From positions 1 through 62,520 of the forward strand of contig JAFDZF010000015.1 in assembly GCA_018267055.1 (NCBI GenBank): DNA of 62,520 bases, read 5' to 3'. The notes under the pieces were generated by a model. That model was not told the DNA's origin. It ran no database searches and worked only from the letters and a program-made list of their open reading frames with translations. Numbering within the stretch: position 1 is the stretch's first letter; the number at the start of each line of letters is the position of its first letter. This document shows, piece by piece, positions 53,806 to 61,553 of this stretch. Both the position numbers and the translations under genes were made by a program. Source of the DNA: Bacteroidota bacterium. Its GTDB lineage: Bacteria > Bacteroidota > Bacteroidia > Flavobacteriales_F > PHOS-HE28.

Positions 53806-54722
53806 GGCTGGACGGTGAGCGTGCGCGGCGTGGCGCCCGTGCCATTGCCTGCCGCGTCCGTGCTGCGCACATACCAGTGGAAGGTCCCCGGGCCGAGCGA
53901 GTCGGTATGGGTCGTCCCGGTCGGGGCCAGGGCGCGGATCGTCACCGTGTTCACGTCGGTCACGAACAAACTGTCCACCAAGGCGCCGGTGTCCGTGCCG
54001 CTCTGCCACTGGAAGGTGAGCGTGGTGTTCGGGATCGTCGCGTTGGCCGCGGGCGTCACGAGCAGGGGGGCGGTGGGCGCCGTGCGATCGATGCGGAAGG
54101 TCCGGTAGCTGAAGAGCGAGGAGGACGTGCTGTTGTGCCCTTGCACGCCCCAGGCGTAAATGCCTTCGGTGAGCCCGGTCATCGACATCTGCGTGGTGGC
54201 GGTGATCTGGGCCTGCACCAGGGCGCCGGTGGGGTCGTTGTTCCGGAGCTCGAAGCGGTAGTCGTCCGCGCCGGCCAGGGCTTGCCAATGGAACGTCACC
54301 GGCTCCGCGGCCGTCACCGCATTGGCCGCCGGGGCGGTGAGCACGGGGAGCAGGTCGTCCAGCGAGGAGGCGGGGACCACCGTCAATGCGCGCTGGTAAT
54401 AGTTCGTGGCGCTGTTCCCGTTGCGCGCCTGCACGCGCCAGACGTAGCTGCCCGGCTGGAGCGGGAACTGGATGCCGGCATTGGCGAACACCGTGTCGGC
54501 CACGAACTGTACCGGCTGGTCGAAGTTCGGCCGTGCGATCTGCAGGTGGTATTCGGTCGCATGCGGCACCGCCTCCCACTTGAAGGTCACCACGTTGCTG
54601 TTCGTCTCGTAGCCGTCGGCCGGGGTGAGCAGCACCACGCCGAAGCCGCTGAGGTCCGTCTCGATGATGTCGGAGCAGGCCGCGAGGGCCAGGCAGGGCA
54701 GGAGCAGGATCCGTGTTCTCAT
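53802..54722 (-). CDS. lipoprotein with fibronectin III-like repeats inside the secretion operon
   Basis: A 306-residue lipoprotein (signal ending LALAAC, Cys16). Three related beta-sandwich modules follow (about 30-110, 115-205, 210-306), each with a W-x-x-hydrophobic pattern: VTFKWEAVPHATEYHLQIA, VTFHWQALAGADDYRFEL and LTFQWQSGTDTG. Fn3/Ig-like modules of this kind are common in surface proteins. It is embedded by 4-bp overlaps between the GspM/PilO-like and GspC/PilP-like genes, so it is likely a component: a pilotin substitute, a secretin collar or a surface adhesin. Confidence 0.75.
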   Translation of the reverse strand: MRTRILLLPCLALAACSDIIETDLSGFGVVLLTPADGYETNSNVVTFKWEAVPHATEYHLQIARPNFDQPVQFVADTVFANAGIQFPLQPGSYVWRVQARNGNSATNYYQRALTVVPASSLDDLLPVLTAPAANAVTAAEPVTFHWQALAGADDYRFELRNNDPTGALVQAQITATTQMSMTGLTEGIYAWGVQGHNSTSSSLFSYRTFRIDRTAPTAPLLVTPAANATIPNTTLTFQWQSGTDTGALVDSLFVTDVNTVTIRALAPTGTTHTDSLGPGTFHWYVRSTDAAGNGTGATPRTLTVQP

Positions 54723-55267
54723 GGCGCGATGGTGCGTAGGTAGAGCGTTGCGTGCAGCCGGCGGGCAGCGCCGCCGGGCGTTCCGAAGGCGGTGGGGCGC
54801 GTGGTGTGTAGGTCCAGGGAGACCAAGTGCACGCCGGTGGTCCCGCGTTCCAGGCGGTCGCAGAAGCGGAGGAGCGTCCCGGTGCGTCCCTCCAGCACCA
54901 CCGGCAGCGTGTGGATGGTGCGTTCCCCCGTCACCTGCAGGTGCTCCGGCGAAAGGGCGATGAGCTTCGGGGCATCGGGACCGCCCGACCCGATGGAGCC
55001 GATCACGGCGCGCCAACGGTCCTCCGCGGGGCCGTCGCCACCGGAGCGTGCGGTGATCTCCGCCAGGCGGGCCTCCAGCCGCTGCCGTTCGGCCTCCAGG
55101 TCCACGCCGGCCCGCTGGTCCGCTTCCAGCCGTCGGCACTCCTGCCAGAGCGACCAGGTGGGCAGCACGCGCTTGCGCATCACGAGCAGGAGCAGCACGG
55201 CCGATCCAGCGGTCAGCAGCAACAGCCGCCGGCGATAGCTCATCCGGGTGGAAGCCGCCTGCTTCAT
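54719..55267 (-). CDS. GspM/PilO-like assembly protein
   Basis: A 182-residue bitopic protein: short cytoplasmic basic tail, one helix (about 14-30, RLLLLTAGSAVLLLLVM), a coiled-coil segment (about 40-75, ECRRLEADQRAGVDLEAERQRLEARL) and a small ferredoxin-like domain (HTLPVVLEGRTGTLLRFCDRLE). This is the typical layout of PilO/GspM, which dimerises with the partner encoded just upstream. Overlaps both neighbours by 4 bp. Confidence 0.75.
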   Translation of the reverse strand: MKQAASTRMSYRRRLLLLTAGSAVLLLLVMRKRVLPTWSLWQECRRLEADQRAGVDLEAERQRLEARLAEITARSGGDGPAEDRWRAVIGSIGSGGPDAPKLIALSPEHLQVTGERTIHTLPVVLEGRTGTLLRFCDRLERGTTGVHLVSLDLHTTRPTAFGTPGGAARRLHATLYLRTIAP

Positions 55268-56463
55268 GGCGCCAGTTCCAGTTCGAACCGCGGTGTGGCG
55301 GTCTCCGGGTCGATCGAGTAGCCGAGCAACTTCACCGTCGAGAGGCCTGCGGTGCCCTTCAGGATCGACATCCAGGCGTCCAACACCCCGGCGTCGCGGC
55401 AGGTGCCGCTCACGCGTACGATGCCGCGTTCGGTGGTCAGGGGTTCGCGCTCCTTCAGCGGGCCGCGCAGGGGATGTTCCACCAGCCGGTCCAGGCGGAT
55501 CCCGGAGGGGGCGGTGGCGGCCACCCGGGCCGCCTGCAAGGCCAGCCCGTCGCTGCGGCCCAGTCCCAGCTCTTCACCGATGCCCTCCATGGCCCGCACG
55601 TTCGCGCGGAGCGCTTCCAGGGCTTCCCGGTCGCGCGCCTGGGTCGAGGCGGAGCTTTTCAGGGTGGACCGCGACCGTGCGAGCTGGTGCACGATGGCCC
55701 GTTCGCCGCCGATCACCAGCACGAAGAGCATGGCCGCGATGAGCAGCCCGCGTTCATAGCGGTGGCGCGCCCGCTCTTCCCGCTGTGCGGCCACCACCTC
55801 GGGCAGCGGGGTGTCCTGCCGCTCCGCCGTGGGCACCAGGTGCGCCCAGGCGCCGGCGAAGGCGAGGGCATGGCGATCCTCGATCCGGTCCGCGTCCAGC
55901 TGGAGGCTGCGTCCTTCCGCCGCGCGCGTCGTGACGTGCGTGGCGAGCCCGCCGTCCGCGAAGGTGAAGGTGTGCCCGGCGGCCGACCAGGTCCCTGCGT
56001 CCTCGCCCAACAGGGTGCGCAAGCCCAGCAGGGCCCAAGGGCCGATCGACACGCGCACGACGCGGAACCCCAGCGCGTGGAAGCGGGCGATGACCTCGGC
56101 CACCGCGCTTCGCCGCGCCATGCTGAGGCCGGTGGCGGGGCCGGCCTTCCACACCGAGGTGCAGAGCTCGTCCAGGGCCGCGTTCGGGAATGCCTGCCGC
56201 AGCAGCTCGTCCGGCTCGCCGGTGCGTTGCAGCACCCGGTGCACGCAGCGGTCGGTGTCCATCGTCAGCGCCACGGGGATGCGCGTGCCATAGGTGGCGG
56301 CCAATCCGGCGACGTCGGCGGCCTCCCCCTGGGCGCGCACGTGCACGCCGTCCTTGCGGCGGTGCAGGTGCACATGGGTGAGCGTGATGGCCTCCGCGGT
56401 GACGGCATGCACGGCCACGCCGATCACCTCGCCCGGGCCCACGATGATGCCTCCGCGCTCCAT
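55264..56463 (-). CDS. GspL-like (PilM-PilN fusion-like) assembly protein
   Basis: A 399-residue bitopic protein. The first 230 residues are cytoplasmic with an actin-like flavour (MERGGIIVGPGEVIGVAVHA; LGFRVVRVSIGPWALLGLRTLLG), then one helix (about 255-272, RGLLIAAMLFVLVIGG), a short coiled coil and a periplasmic ferredoxin-like domain (about 330-399). The same order as GspL of T2SS, which equals PilM plus PilN joined. It would recruit the ATPase. ATG 56463 is 2 bp after the secretin stop; the longer frame upstream is antisense-like. Confidence 0.72.
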   Translation of the reverse strand: MERGGIIVGPGEVIGVAVHAVTAEAITLTHVHLHRRKDGVHVRAQGEAADVAGLAATYGTRIPVALTMDTDRCVHRVLQRTGEPDELLRQAFPNAALDELCTSVWKAGPATGLSMARRSAVAEVIARFHALGFRVVRVSIGPWALLGLRTLLGEDAGTWSAAGHTFTFADGGLATHVTTRAAEGRSLQLDADRIEDRHALAFAGAWAHLVPTAERQDTPLPEVVAAQREERARHRYERGLLIAAMLFVLVIGGERAIVHQLARSRSTLKSSASTQARDREALEALRANVRAMEGIGEELGLGRSDGLALQAARVAATAPSGIRLDRLVEHPLRGPLKEREPLTTERGIVRVSGTCRDAGVLDAWMSILKGTAGLSTVKLLGYSIDPETATPRFELELAP

Positions 56464-56465
56464 GC

Positions 56466-58358
56466 TCAGTAGATGATGGTGGGGCGGATGAAGATGGTCA
56501 GCTTGGTCTTCCGCGTGGTGGCGGAGCGCGAGCCGAAGAACCACTTCAGCACCGGGATGCGCGAGAGGAAGGGGATGCCGCTGCCGCTGCGGTTGTTCTC
56601 CTTCTCCTCCAGGCCGCCCAGCACGATCATGTCGCGGTCGCGCGCCCGGACGATGGAACTGAACTTGCGCTCCACCGAGCCCGGCGGTGCCGTCTGCGAG
56701 ATCCGTGTGGTGAAGTTGCTCTGGTTCACCTCGACCTCCAGCGTCACCATGTCCTCGCTCGATACGATGGGCTTGATCTTCAGCGACAGGTCGGCGTTCA
56801 CCGGCTTGTAGGTCTGCGAGGTGGTCACCGTGGGGTTCTGCGTGCCGATGAGGTCGTTGCGCACCTCCAGGTAGTACTCCGTCTGCCCGATGCTCAGCGT
56901 GGCCTCATGGCCGTTCAGCGTGGAGAGCTGCGGGGTGGACCGGAGCTTCAGCATGCCGTCCGTCTCCAGCGCCTGCAGGCTCAGGTAGAACCCGGGCGCC
57001 ACATTGCCCAGGTTGAACACCCCGAAGCCATTGAAGCTGTTGATGAGGTCGTTCAGCGTGGTGCTGTTCATGTTGTAGTCGATCCCGGGCAGGACCGTCC
57101 CACCGCTGCGTGCCGGCCCGCTGCCCAGGCCCGCCTTCAGCCCGGTGGTGAGCGTACGGTTGCGGTTCACGTCCACGATCATCACCTCGATCATCACCAG
57201 CGGCACCACCTGGTCGATCTTCCGGAGGAATTCGCCGATCTCGCGGATGCGCAGCTCATCGCCGCTCAGCACGAACGCGTTCAGCTCCATGAACTCCGCG
57301 ATCGTCACGTCCTTCCGGATGCCGTCGGGGATGATCGGGAGCACGTCCTTCACCGGCCGGTTCTGCAGCCGCACCATCTCCGTGCGCCGCAGGCCCTCGA
57401 AGTCGCGTTTGCCCACCAGGTAAACGCCTTCGCGCACGGAATACGTGTAGGCGGTGCCGCGCAGGAGGTGGGCCAGCAGCTCCTCGTAGGTGGCCTGTTC
57501 CAGGTGCAGCGTGGCCGTCGCCGCCACCGCGTCATAGAGGAAGAACTCCTTGCCCAGCGCGGCCGAGGCCTCGCGGATCACCTGGTCGGTCGGCACGTCG
57601 CGGGCATCCACCATCAGCCAGCGCCCGTCGCGCACCTGCAGGTCCAGGACGCCGCCCGTGACGCTCGCGGAGGCGGTCCCCTTGGCATTGCTGCCGGTGC
57701 TTTTCGGGGCCTCCACGACGGTGTTGCGCAGCAGGAAGGTCCCGTCCTTGGTGCGCTCCACCGCCAGGCCGTTGGCGAAGGCCAGCTTGTCCAGGGCGTT
57801 CGGGAGGAGGCTGTGGGTCAGGAAAAGCGAGACGGCCTTGTCCTCCAGGCCGGGCGCCAGCACCACATTGGCCCCGCTCGTGCGGTTGATGGCGCGGGCC
57901 ACTGCTTCCAGCGTATCGCGCCGGAGGTCCAGGTCGATCCAGCCGCTGTCGGCATCGTAGGCCACGGTCATCTGCCGCACGGGTGGTGGTGCCGCCGGTG
58001 GAGGAGGGGGTGCGGCATAGGGCCTCAGGGAGATGATGCTGCCGATCAGCTCCACGTCCAGGTCGTAGTTCTTGCACAGATAGAGCAGCACATCGAGCAC
58101 CCGCGCGTTGCTGAAGTTGTTCACGACCTCGCCCTTCACGGCCGGGTCCACGGTGAGGTTCAGCTGGTGGCTCACGCCCAGCGCCCGCACGAACTCGGTC
58201 ACGGGCGTGCCGCTCACGCTCAGCTCCACGGTGCCGTCCAGGCCGGGATGGTCCACCACGGCCGCTTCCAGCCGGTCCGCCAGGGCGGTGAAGCGGCCCT
58301 GGGCCACCGCGAACAGCACGAGGCACCAACCGGCCAGAAGGAGGGTCAAGCGCTTCAT
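56466..58358 (-). CDS. gspD: GspD/PilQ-type outer-membrane secretin
   Basis: A 630-residue exported protein forming the outer-membrane channel. Signal peptide ends FAVAQ (no lipobox). N-terminal domains (about 40-390) include a STN-type module (SHQLNLTVDPAVKGEVVNNF in part), a Pro-rich linker (YAAPPPPPAAPPP) and further N modules (RLQNRPVKDVLPIIP, ELRIREIGEFLRKID). The secretin core (about 400-630) has VPLVMIEVMIVDVNRNR, LRSTPQLSTLNGHEA and the closing MIVLGGLEEKE...GIPFLSRIPVLKWFFG. No C-terminal S-domain is seen, so a separate pilotin may be needed. Confidence 0.93.
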   Translation of the reverse strand: MKRLTLLLAGWCLVLFAVAQGRFTALADRLEAAVVDHPGLDGTVELSVSGTPVTEFVRALGVSHQLNLTVDPAVKGEVVNNFSNARVLDVLLYLCKNYDLDVELIGSIISLRPYAAPPPPPAAPPPVRQMTVAYDADSGWIDLDLRRDTLEAVARAINRTSGANVVLAPGLEDKAVSLFLTHSLLPNALDKLAFANGLAVERTKDGTFLLRNTVVEAPKSTGSNAKGTASASVTGGVLDLQVRDGRWLMVDARDVPTDQVIREASAALGKEFFLYDAVAATATLHLEQATYEELLAHLLRGTAYTYSVREGVYLVGKRDFEGLRRTEMVRLQNRPVKDVLPIIPDGIRKDVTIAEFMELNAFVLSGDELRIREIGEFLRKIDQVVPLVMIEVMIVDVNRNRTLTTGLKAGLGSGPARSGGTVLPGIDYNMNSTTLNDLINSFNGFGVFNLGNVAPGFYLSLQALETDGMLKLRSTPQLSTLNGHEATLSIGQTEYYLEVRNDLIGTQNPTVTTSQTYKPVNADLSLKIKPIVSSEDMVTLEVEVNQSNFTTRISQTAPPGSVERKFSSIVRARDRDMIVLGGLEEKENNRSGSGIPFLSRIPVLKWFFGSRSATTRKTKLTIFIRPTIIY

Positions 58359-58360
58359 CG

Positions 58361-59782
58361 TCAGTGGCCGGTCAGCATCGGGTATACTTCCTCCAGGCTC
58401 GTGCGGCCGCTGTGCAGCAGCTCGAAGGCCCGCCCGGCCAGCGTGCGGATGCCTTTCCGTGCGAGCACCTCGCGCGCATCGTGCAGGCCGTTGCGCAAGT
58501 GTTCCGTCAGTTCGTGGTCGAGGGCGATCACCTCGTACACCGCGTGCCGGCCCCGGTAGCCGGTGAAGTGGCAGTCGGCGCAGCCCACGGCCGCCCAGTG
58601 CTGCTCGATCGGGCCCGGCAGGGTGGTGGCGAGCGTGCCCTCCGTCCAGGGCATGGCCTGCTTGCATGCGGGGCAGAGCAGCCGCACCAGGCGTTGGGCC
58701 ACGCTGGTGTTCAAGGTGGCGGCGATGAGGAAGGGCGGCACGCCCATGTCCATCAGGCGCGACACCGTGCCCCAGGCCGAGTTCGTATGGATGGTGCTCA
58801 GCACGAGATGGCCCGTCAGCGCCGCGCGGATCGCCATCTGCGCGGTCTCCGCGTCGCGCACCTCGCCCAGCATGATCACATCGGGGTCCTGGCGCAGGAA
58901 GGTGCGCAGCGCCTGCGCGAACGTGAGGCCGATCGCCTCGCGCAGCTGCACCTGGTTGATGCCTTCGAGCGTGTATTCGATCGGGTCCTCCACGGTCACC
59001 ACGTTGCGCTTCACCTCGTTCAGCCGTTTCAGCGTGGCGTAGAGCGTGGTGGTCTTGCCCGAGCCCGTGGGTCCGCTGATGAGCACGATGCCGTGCGGCC
59101 GGCGGATGCCGTCCAGGTAGTCCGTCAGCTGGCGTTCGTCCATGCCGAGCTGCTCGATGCGGAGCTCGCCGGCGTCCTGTCCCAGGAGGCGCAGCACCAC
59201 CTTCTCGCCATGGAGCGTGGGCAGGATGGACACGCGGATGTCCGAGCGTTGGCCGTCGCGGTCCAGCACCATCCGCCCGTCCTGCGGCAGCCGCTTCTCC
59301 GAGATGTCCAGCCCGGCGGTCACCTTCACGCGGTTCACCAGGCCGGGGTGGTCCGCCTTGTCGTAGCGGTAGCGCTCCACCAGCAGCCCGTCGATGCGAA
59401 TGCGCACGCGGGCGGTCTTGTCGAAGACCTCGATGTGGATGTCGCTGCTGCCCAGGCTCCGTGCCTCCTGCACCAGGTCCTGTAGCACGTGTTCCGCCGA
59501 GCGCTCGGACAGGTCCACGCGTTTGCTCGGCCGCCCCGTGCGGCGGTAGTGCGTGCTCAGTGCGCGCTCGATCGCCTGCGGCGCCATCGGCTCCAGCTCC
59601 ACGTCCACGCCCAGCAGCACCTCCAGTTCCGACCGCAGGGCCTCGTCCGGTCCCGTGGCGCTGTAGAGCACGTAGCGCCCGTCGGTGGAGGCCTTCGGCA
59701 CCACGCGGTAGTGCCAGGCCTGGTCGGTGGTGATCAGGTTGCGCAGCTCCACGGGGAGCTCCGGGAGCAGGGGCTCAGCCAT
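58361..59782 (-). CDS. gspE: GspE/PilB-type assembly ATPase
   Basis: A 473-residue hexameric cytoplasmic ATPase powering pseudopilus extension. Walker A GPTGSGKT (237-244), Asp box VEDPIEY (264-270), Walker B DVIMLGEVRD (301-310), the His box STIHTN and the zinc-binding tetracysteine (Cys370, 373, 401, 404). The N-terminal domain is shorter than in PilB, closer to GspE. No second ATPase of the PilT retraction type is in the window. ATG 59782 overlaps the prepilin peptidase stop by 8 bp. Confidence 0.95.
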   Translation of the reverse strand: MAEPLLPELPVELRNLITTDQAWHYRVVPKASTDGRYVLYSATGPDEALRSELEVLLGVDVELEPMAPQAIERALSTHYRRTGRPSKRVDLSERSAEHVLQDLVQEARSLGSSDIHIEVFDKTARVRIRIDGLLVERYRYDKADHPGLVNRVKVTAGLDISEKRLPQDGRMVLDRDGQRSDIRVSILPTLHGEKVVLRLLGQDAGELRIEQLGMDERQLTDYLDGIRRPHGIVLISGPTGSGKTTTLYATLKRLNEVKRNVVTVEDPIEYTLEGINQVQLREAIGLTFAQALRTFLRQDPDVIMLGEVRDAETAQMAIRAALTGHLVLSTIHTNSAWGTVSRLMDMGVPPFLIAATLNTSVAQRLVRLLCPACKQAMPWTEGTLATTLPGPIEQHWAAVGCADCHFTGYRGRHAVYEVIALDHELTEHLRNGLHDAREVLARKGIRTLAGRAFELLHSGRTSLEEVYPMLTGH

Positions 59783-60299
59783 GGGCCGGCAGGTTGGTGG
59801 CGATGCCGTCGTGGTACAGCGCGTCCACGTGGCCGCTCAGGTGCGCCAGCATCCAGATGCCCAGGTAGATGGCCAGGAAGCCGGCCAGCGGCACCGACCG
59901 CACGGTACGGGGCGCCCAGCGCACCAGCAGCAGGTAGGCCGGGATGCAGAGCACGAGGCCGCTCAGGTAGAACACCAGGAAGCTCCAGCGCGAGAGGCCC
60001 GTGGCCAGCACCGCCAGGAAGAGCAGGTCGCCCAAGCCCACCCACCGGTCCACCGGGTTCTCCCAGCGGCGGTGGCGCAGCATCACCAGCCCCACCGCCA
60101 CGGTGAACTGCACCGCCAGGAACGCAAGGTTGAAGCCCGTGTCGGCGTACCAGGCCCCCCTCGGCCGGCCCAGGAAGGCGGGCACCGCCAGGCAGAGGAA
60201 GAGCCCCGGCAGGAGCGACCAATGGATGGCCCGGTGCCGGAGGTCCTCCCACGCGATCACGCCGAGCAGCAGGACCGTGAGGATCTTGATCGCGACCAT
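59775..60299 (-). CDS. short (CpaA/TadV-like) prepilin peptidase
   Basis: A 174-residue aspartic membrane protease. The two catalytic Asp are Asp19 in IAWEDLRHR and Asp91 in VGLGDLLFL (GxGD motif). About five helices. It lacks the N-terminal cytoplasmic methyltransferase domain of PilD/GspO, so mature pilins may not be N-methylated by it. It lies 3 bp after the pilin gene, and its substrates are probably the three prepilins of the locus, all with Ala before the cut. Confidence 0.85.
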   Translation of the reverse strand: MVAIKILTVLLLGVIAWEDLRHRAIHWSLLPGLFLCLAVPAFLGRPRGAWYADTGFNLAFLAVQFTVAVGLVMLRHRRWENPVDRWVGLGDLLFLAVLATGLSRWSFLVFYLSGLVLCIPAYLLLVRWAPRTVRSVPLAGFLAIYLGIWMLAHLSGHVDALYHDGIATNLPAHG

Positions 60300-60302
60300 G
60301 GC

Positions 60303-60722
60303 TCAGTCGGGTACCACTTCCTTCAGCATCTTCTGGTGGTCGATCTCCCAGAGGTTGAACTGCCCGTCCTGGTCGAAATCCACCACCGCCGTCGCCCGCG
60401 CCGAGAACGCATTGGGGCCGGCGCTCACCACCTCCACCTTGTAGTTGGCGTTGCCTCCCTCGGTCACCAGCTTCTGCTGCTGGAACCCCAGCTCCTGCAG
60501 GTCGGCGCTGTAGCTGGAGCGCTGGTAGAAGCGGGTGGTCTCCAGCGAATAGAGGTGCTCGAGCTGGAGCTTGGCCTCCGTGGCCTTCGCATTGGAGATC
60601 ACCTGGCTGTAATCGGGCAGGGCCAGGTACACGAGGATACCCACGATCACCAGGGCGATGAGGAGCTCGGTGAGCGTGAAGGCGCGCAGGCGCTCCGGGG
60701 ATGGGGTGGGGGCGGGGACCAT
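60303..60722 (-). CDS. major prepilin (GspG/PilA-like)
   Basis: A 139-residue type IV pilin-like protein, first in the minus operon. The leader MVPAPTPSPERLRA is followed by FTLTELLIALVIVGILVYLALPDY; cleavage after Ala14 leaves Phe at +1 and Glu at +5. The globular domain ends with a canonical EF-hand-like loop DFDQDGQFNLWE (115-126), a likely calcium site as in other pseudopilins. Its size and first position suggest the major subunit. ATG 60722 lies 8 bp from a TATCTTG box. Confidence 0.9.
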   Translation of the reverse strand: MVPAPTPSPERLRAFTLTELLIALVIVGILVYLALPDYSQVISNAKATEAKLQLEHLYSLETTRFYQRSSYSADLQELGFQQQKLVTEGGNANYKVEVVSAGPNAFSARATAVVDFDQDGQFNLWEIDHQKMLKEVVPD

Positions 60723-60730
60723 GGGGTGTG

Positions 60731-60737
60731 CAAGATA
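60731..60737 (-). promoter_or_regulatory. possible -7 box (TATCTTG) of the minus secretion operon
   Basis: Minus-strand TATCTTG separated by 8 bp from ATG 60722, in strongly AT-rich DNA. It would give a very short leader. It is the 7-base variant of the Bacteroidota box. Confidence 0.45.
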
Positions 60738-60774
60738 CTATAACGATATGAAGTATAGGCTCGTATGAGGGTAG

Positions 60775-60812
60775 GTGTGGATGGTATATCCCTATGGGTG
60801 GATGTGGTATCC
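60775..60812. repeat. imperfect 17-bp direct repeats in the pilin operon promoter region
   Basis: GTGTGGATGGTATATCC and GGGTGGATGTGGTATCC lie four bases apart, matching at most positions when one gap is allowed. They are 40-80 bp upstream of the pilin start, a fitting place for a regulator binding site. Confidence 0.45.
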
Positions 60813-61008
60813 GGCTGGTGTTGAGATGTTAACAATCGTTAAGTTCGAGGGTGGCGGGAATGGGGTGGCATGCGGGTTGCGGGACGACCTTCCGATGGGT
60901 CCGCTCCCCCCGATCGATCCGCTGCGTGGTCGCCTTGCCCGATCCCGGCTAAGCAAGCTGCCCTCGACCGCACCCGCGATCACCGCGAGGGCTTCGGGCA
61001 GGCCCATC

Positions 61009-61039
61009 TTGACCTCGGGTAACCCCTTGGATAGCTTTG
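61009..61039 (+). promoter_or_regulatory. promoter (-33 TTG, -7 TAGCTTTG) of the HTH gene
   Basis: A perfect -7 box TAGCTTTG at 61032-61039 with TTG at 61009-61011, a spacer of 20 bp as expected for the Bacteroidota primary sigma factor. The start codon GTG is at 61080, 40 bp downstream. Confidence 0.65.
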
Positions 61040-61079
61040 GGTTAGTCGGAAAGTGACGAACATACCAAAAGGAATTTAA

Positions 61080-61553
61080 GTGACCACCACACGCGCACGC
61101 AGATCAGGGCTCCCTCCGCTGAACGCCCGGTTCATCCTCGCCATGGAAGGACTGGGGCATACTGGATACACCTTCAGCAAAGAGCTGGAGACGTCCGAGG
61201 CGGTGATCTCCAACATCCGCAAGGGCAAGAACCCTCCGAACGTCCAGCTGATCGAGCGGATGCTCAATAAGTATGAAGACCTGGACCCCCAATGGCTCAT
61301 GACGGGGCAGGGCCGCATGTTCCGTTCCCGCCCCGAACCCGGGGAGGAAGGGACCCGCGCCGAGGCGCTGACCATCCTCCGTCACCTGGACGAGCGCGTG
61401 CAGAAGCTCGAGCACCTGGTGCAGCGGTCCATCAAGAACCAGGTGGAGCGGAACGCGCTGGTGGACGAAGCCTTCAACGGCCTGCAGCAGCAGCTGGCGC
61501 AGCTCGAGCGCAACGTCACCAAGTTCACGAAAGGCCCTCGGAGAACTGCGTGA
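61080..61553 (+). CDS. helix-turn-helix (phage-repressor-like) regulator
   Basis: A 157-residue DNA-binding protein. Residues about 15-75 form an HTH_3/CI-type domain of a form common in Bacteroidota (NARFILAMEGLGHTGYTFSK, AVISNIRKGKNPPN, LDPQWLMTGQG). The second half is a predicted coiled coil (ILRHLDERVQKLEHLVQRSI; LQQQLAQLERNV), so it likely dimerises or oligomerises. GTG 61080 is preceded by an AGGA-type site. Divergent from the secretion operon, it is a candidate regulator of it. Its 3' end overlaps the convergent next gene by 29 bp. Confidence 0.8.
   Translation: MTTTRARRSGLPPLNARFILAMEGLGHTGYTFSKELETSEAVISNIRKGKNPPNVQLIERMLNKYEDLDPQWLMTGQGRMFRSRPEPGEEGTRAEALTILRHLDERVQKLEHLVQRSIKNQVERNALVDEAFNGLQQQLAQLERNVTKFTKGPRRTA

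Larger units (their letters stand above)
60723..61079. other. 357-bp intergenic region between the pilin operon and an HTH gene
   Basis: The longest non-coding gap in the window. 60723-60845 is AT-rich and holds the TATCTTG box of the minus operon and a pair of imperfect direct repeats at 60775-60791 and 60796-60812 (core GGATG-GTAT-CC). 60846-61010 is GC-rich, with no gene I can support. 61009-61039 holds the HTH promoter (TTG then TAGCTTTG). An AGGA ribosome-binding-like site precedes GTG 61080. Confidence 0.7.

Noticed and set aside
60792-61007. 71-codon minus-strand ORF in the intergenic gap
   Set aside because: Second half is low-complexity, it has no promoter box or ribosome site, and it runs into the AT-rich promoter of the pilin operon.
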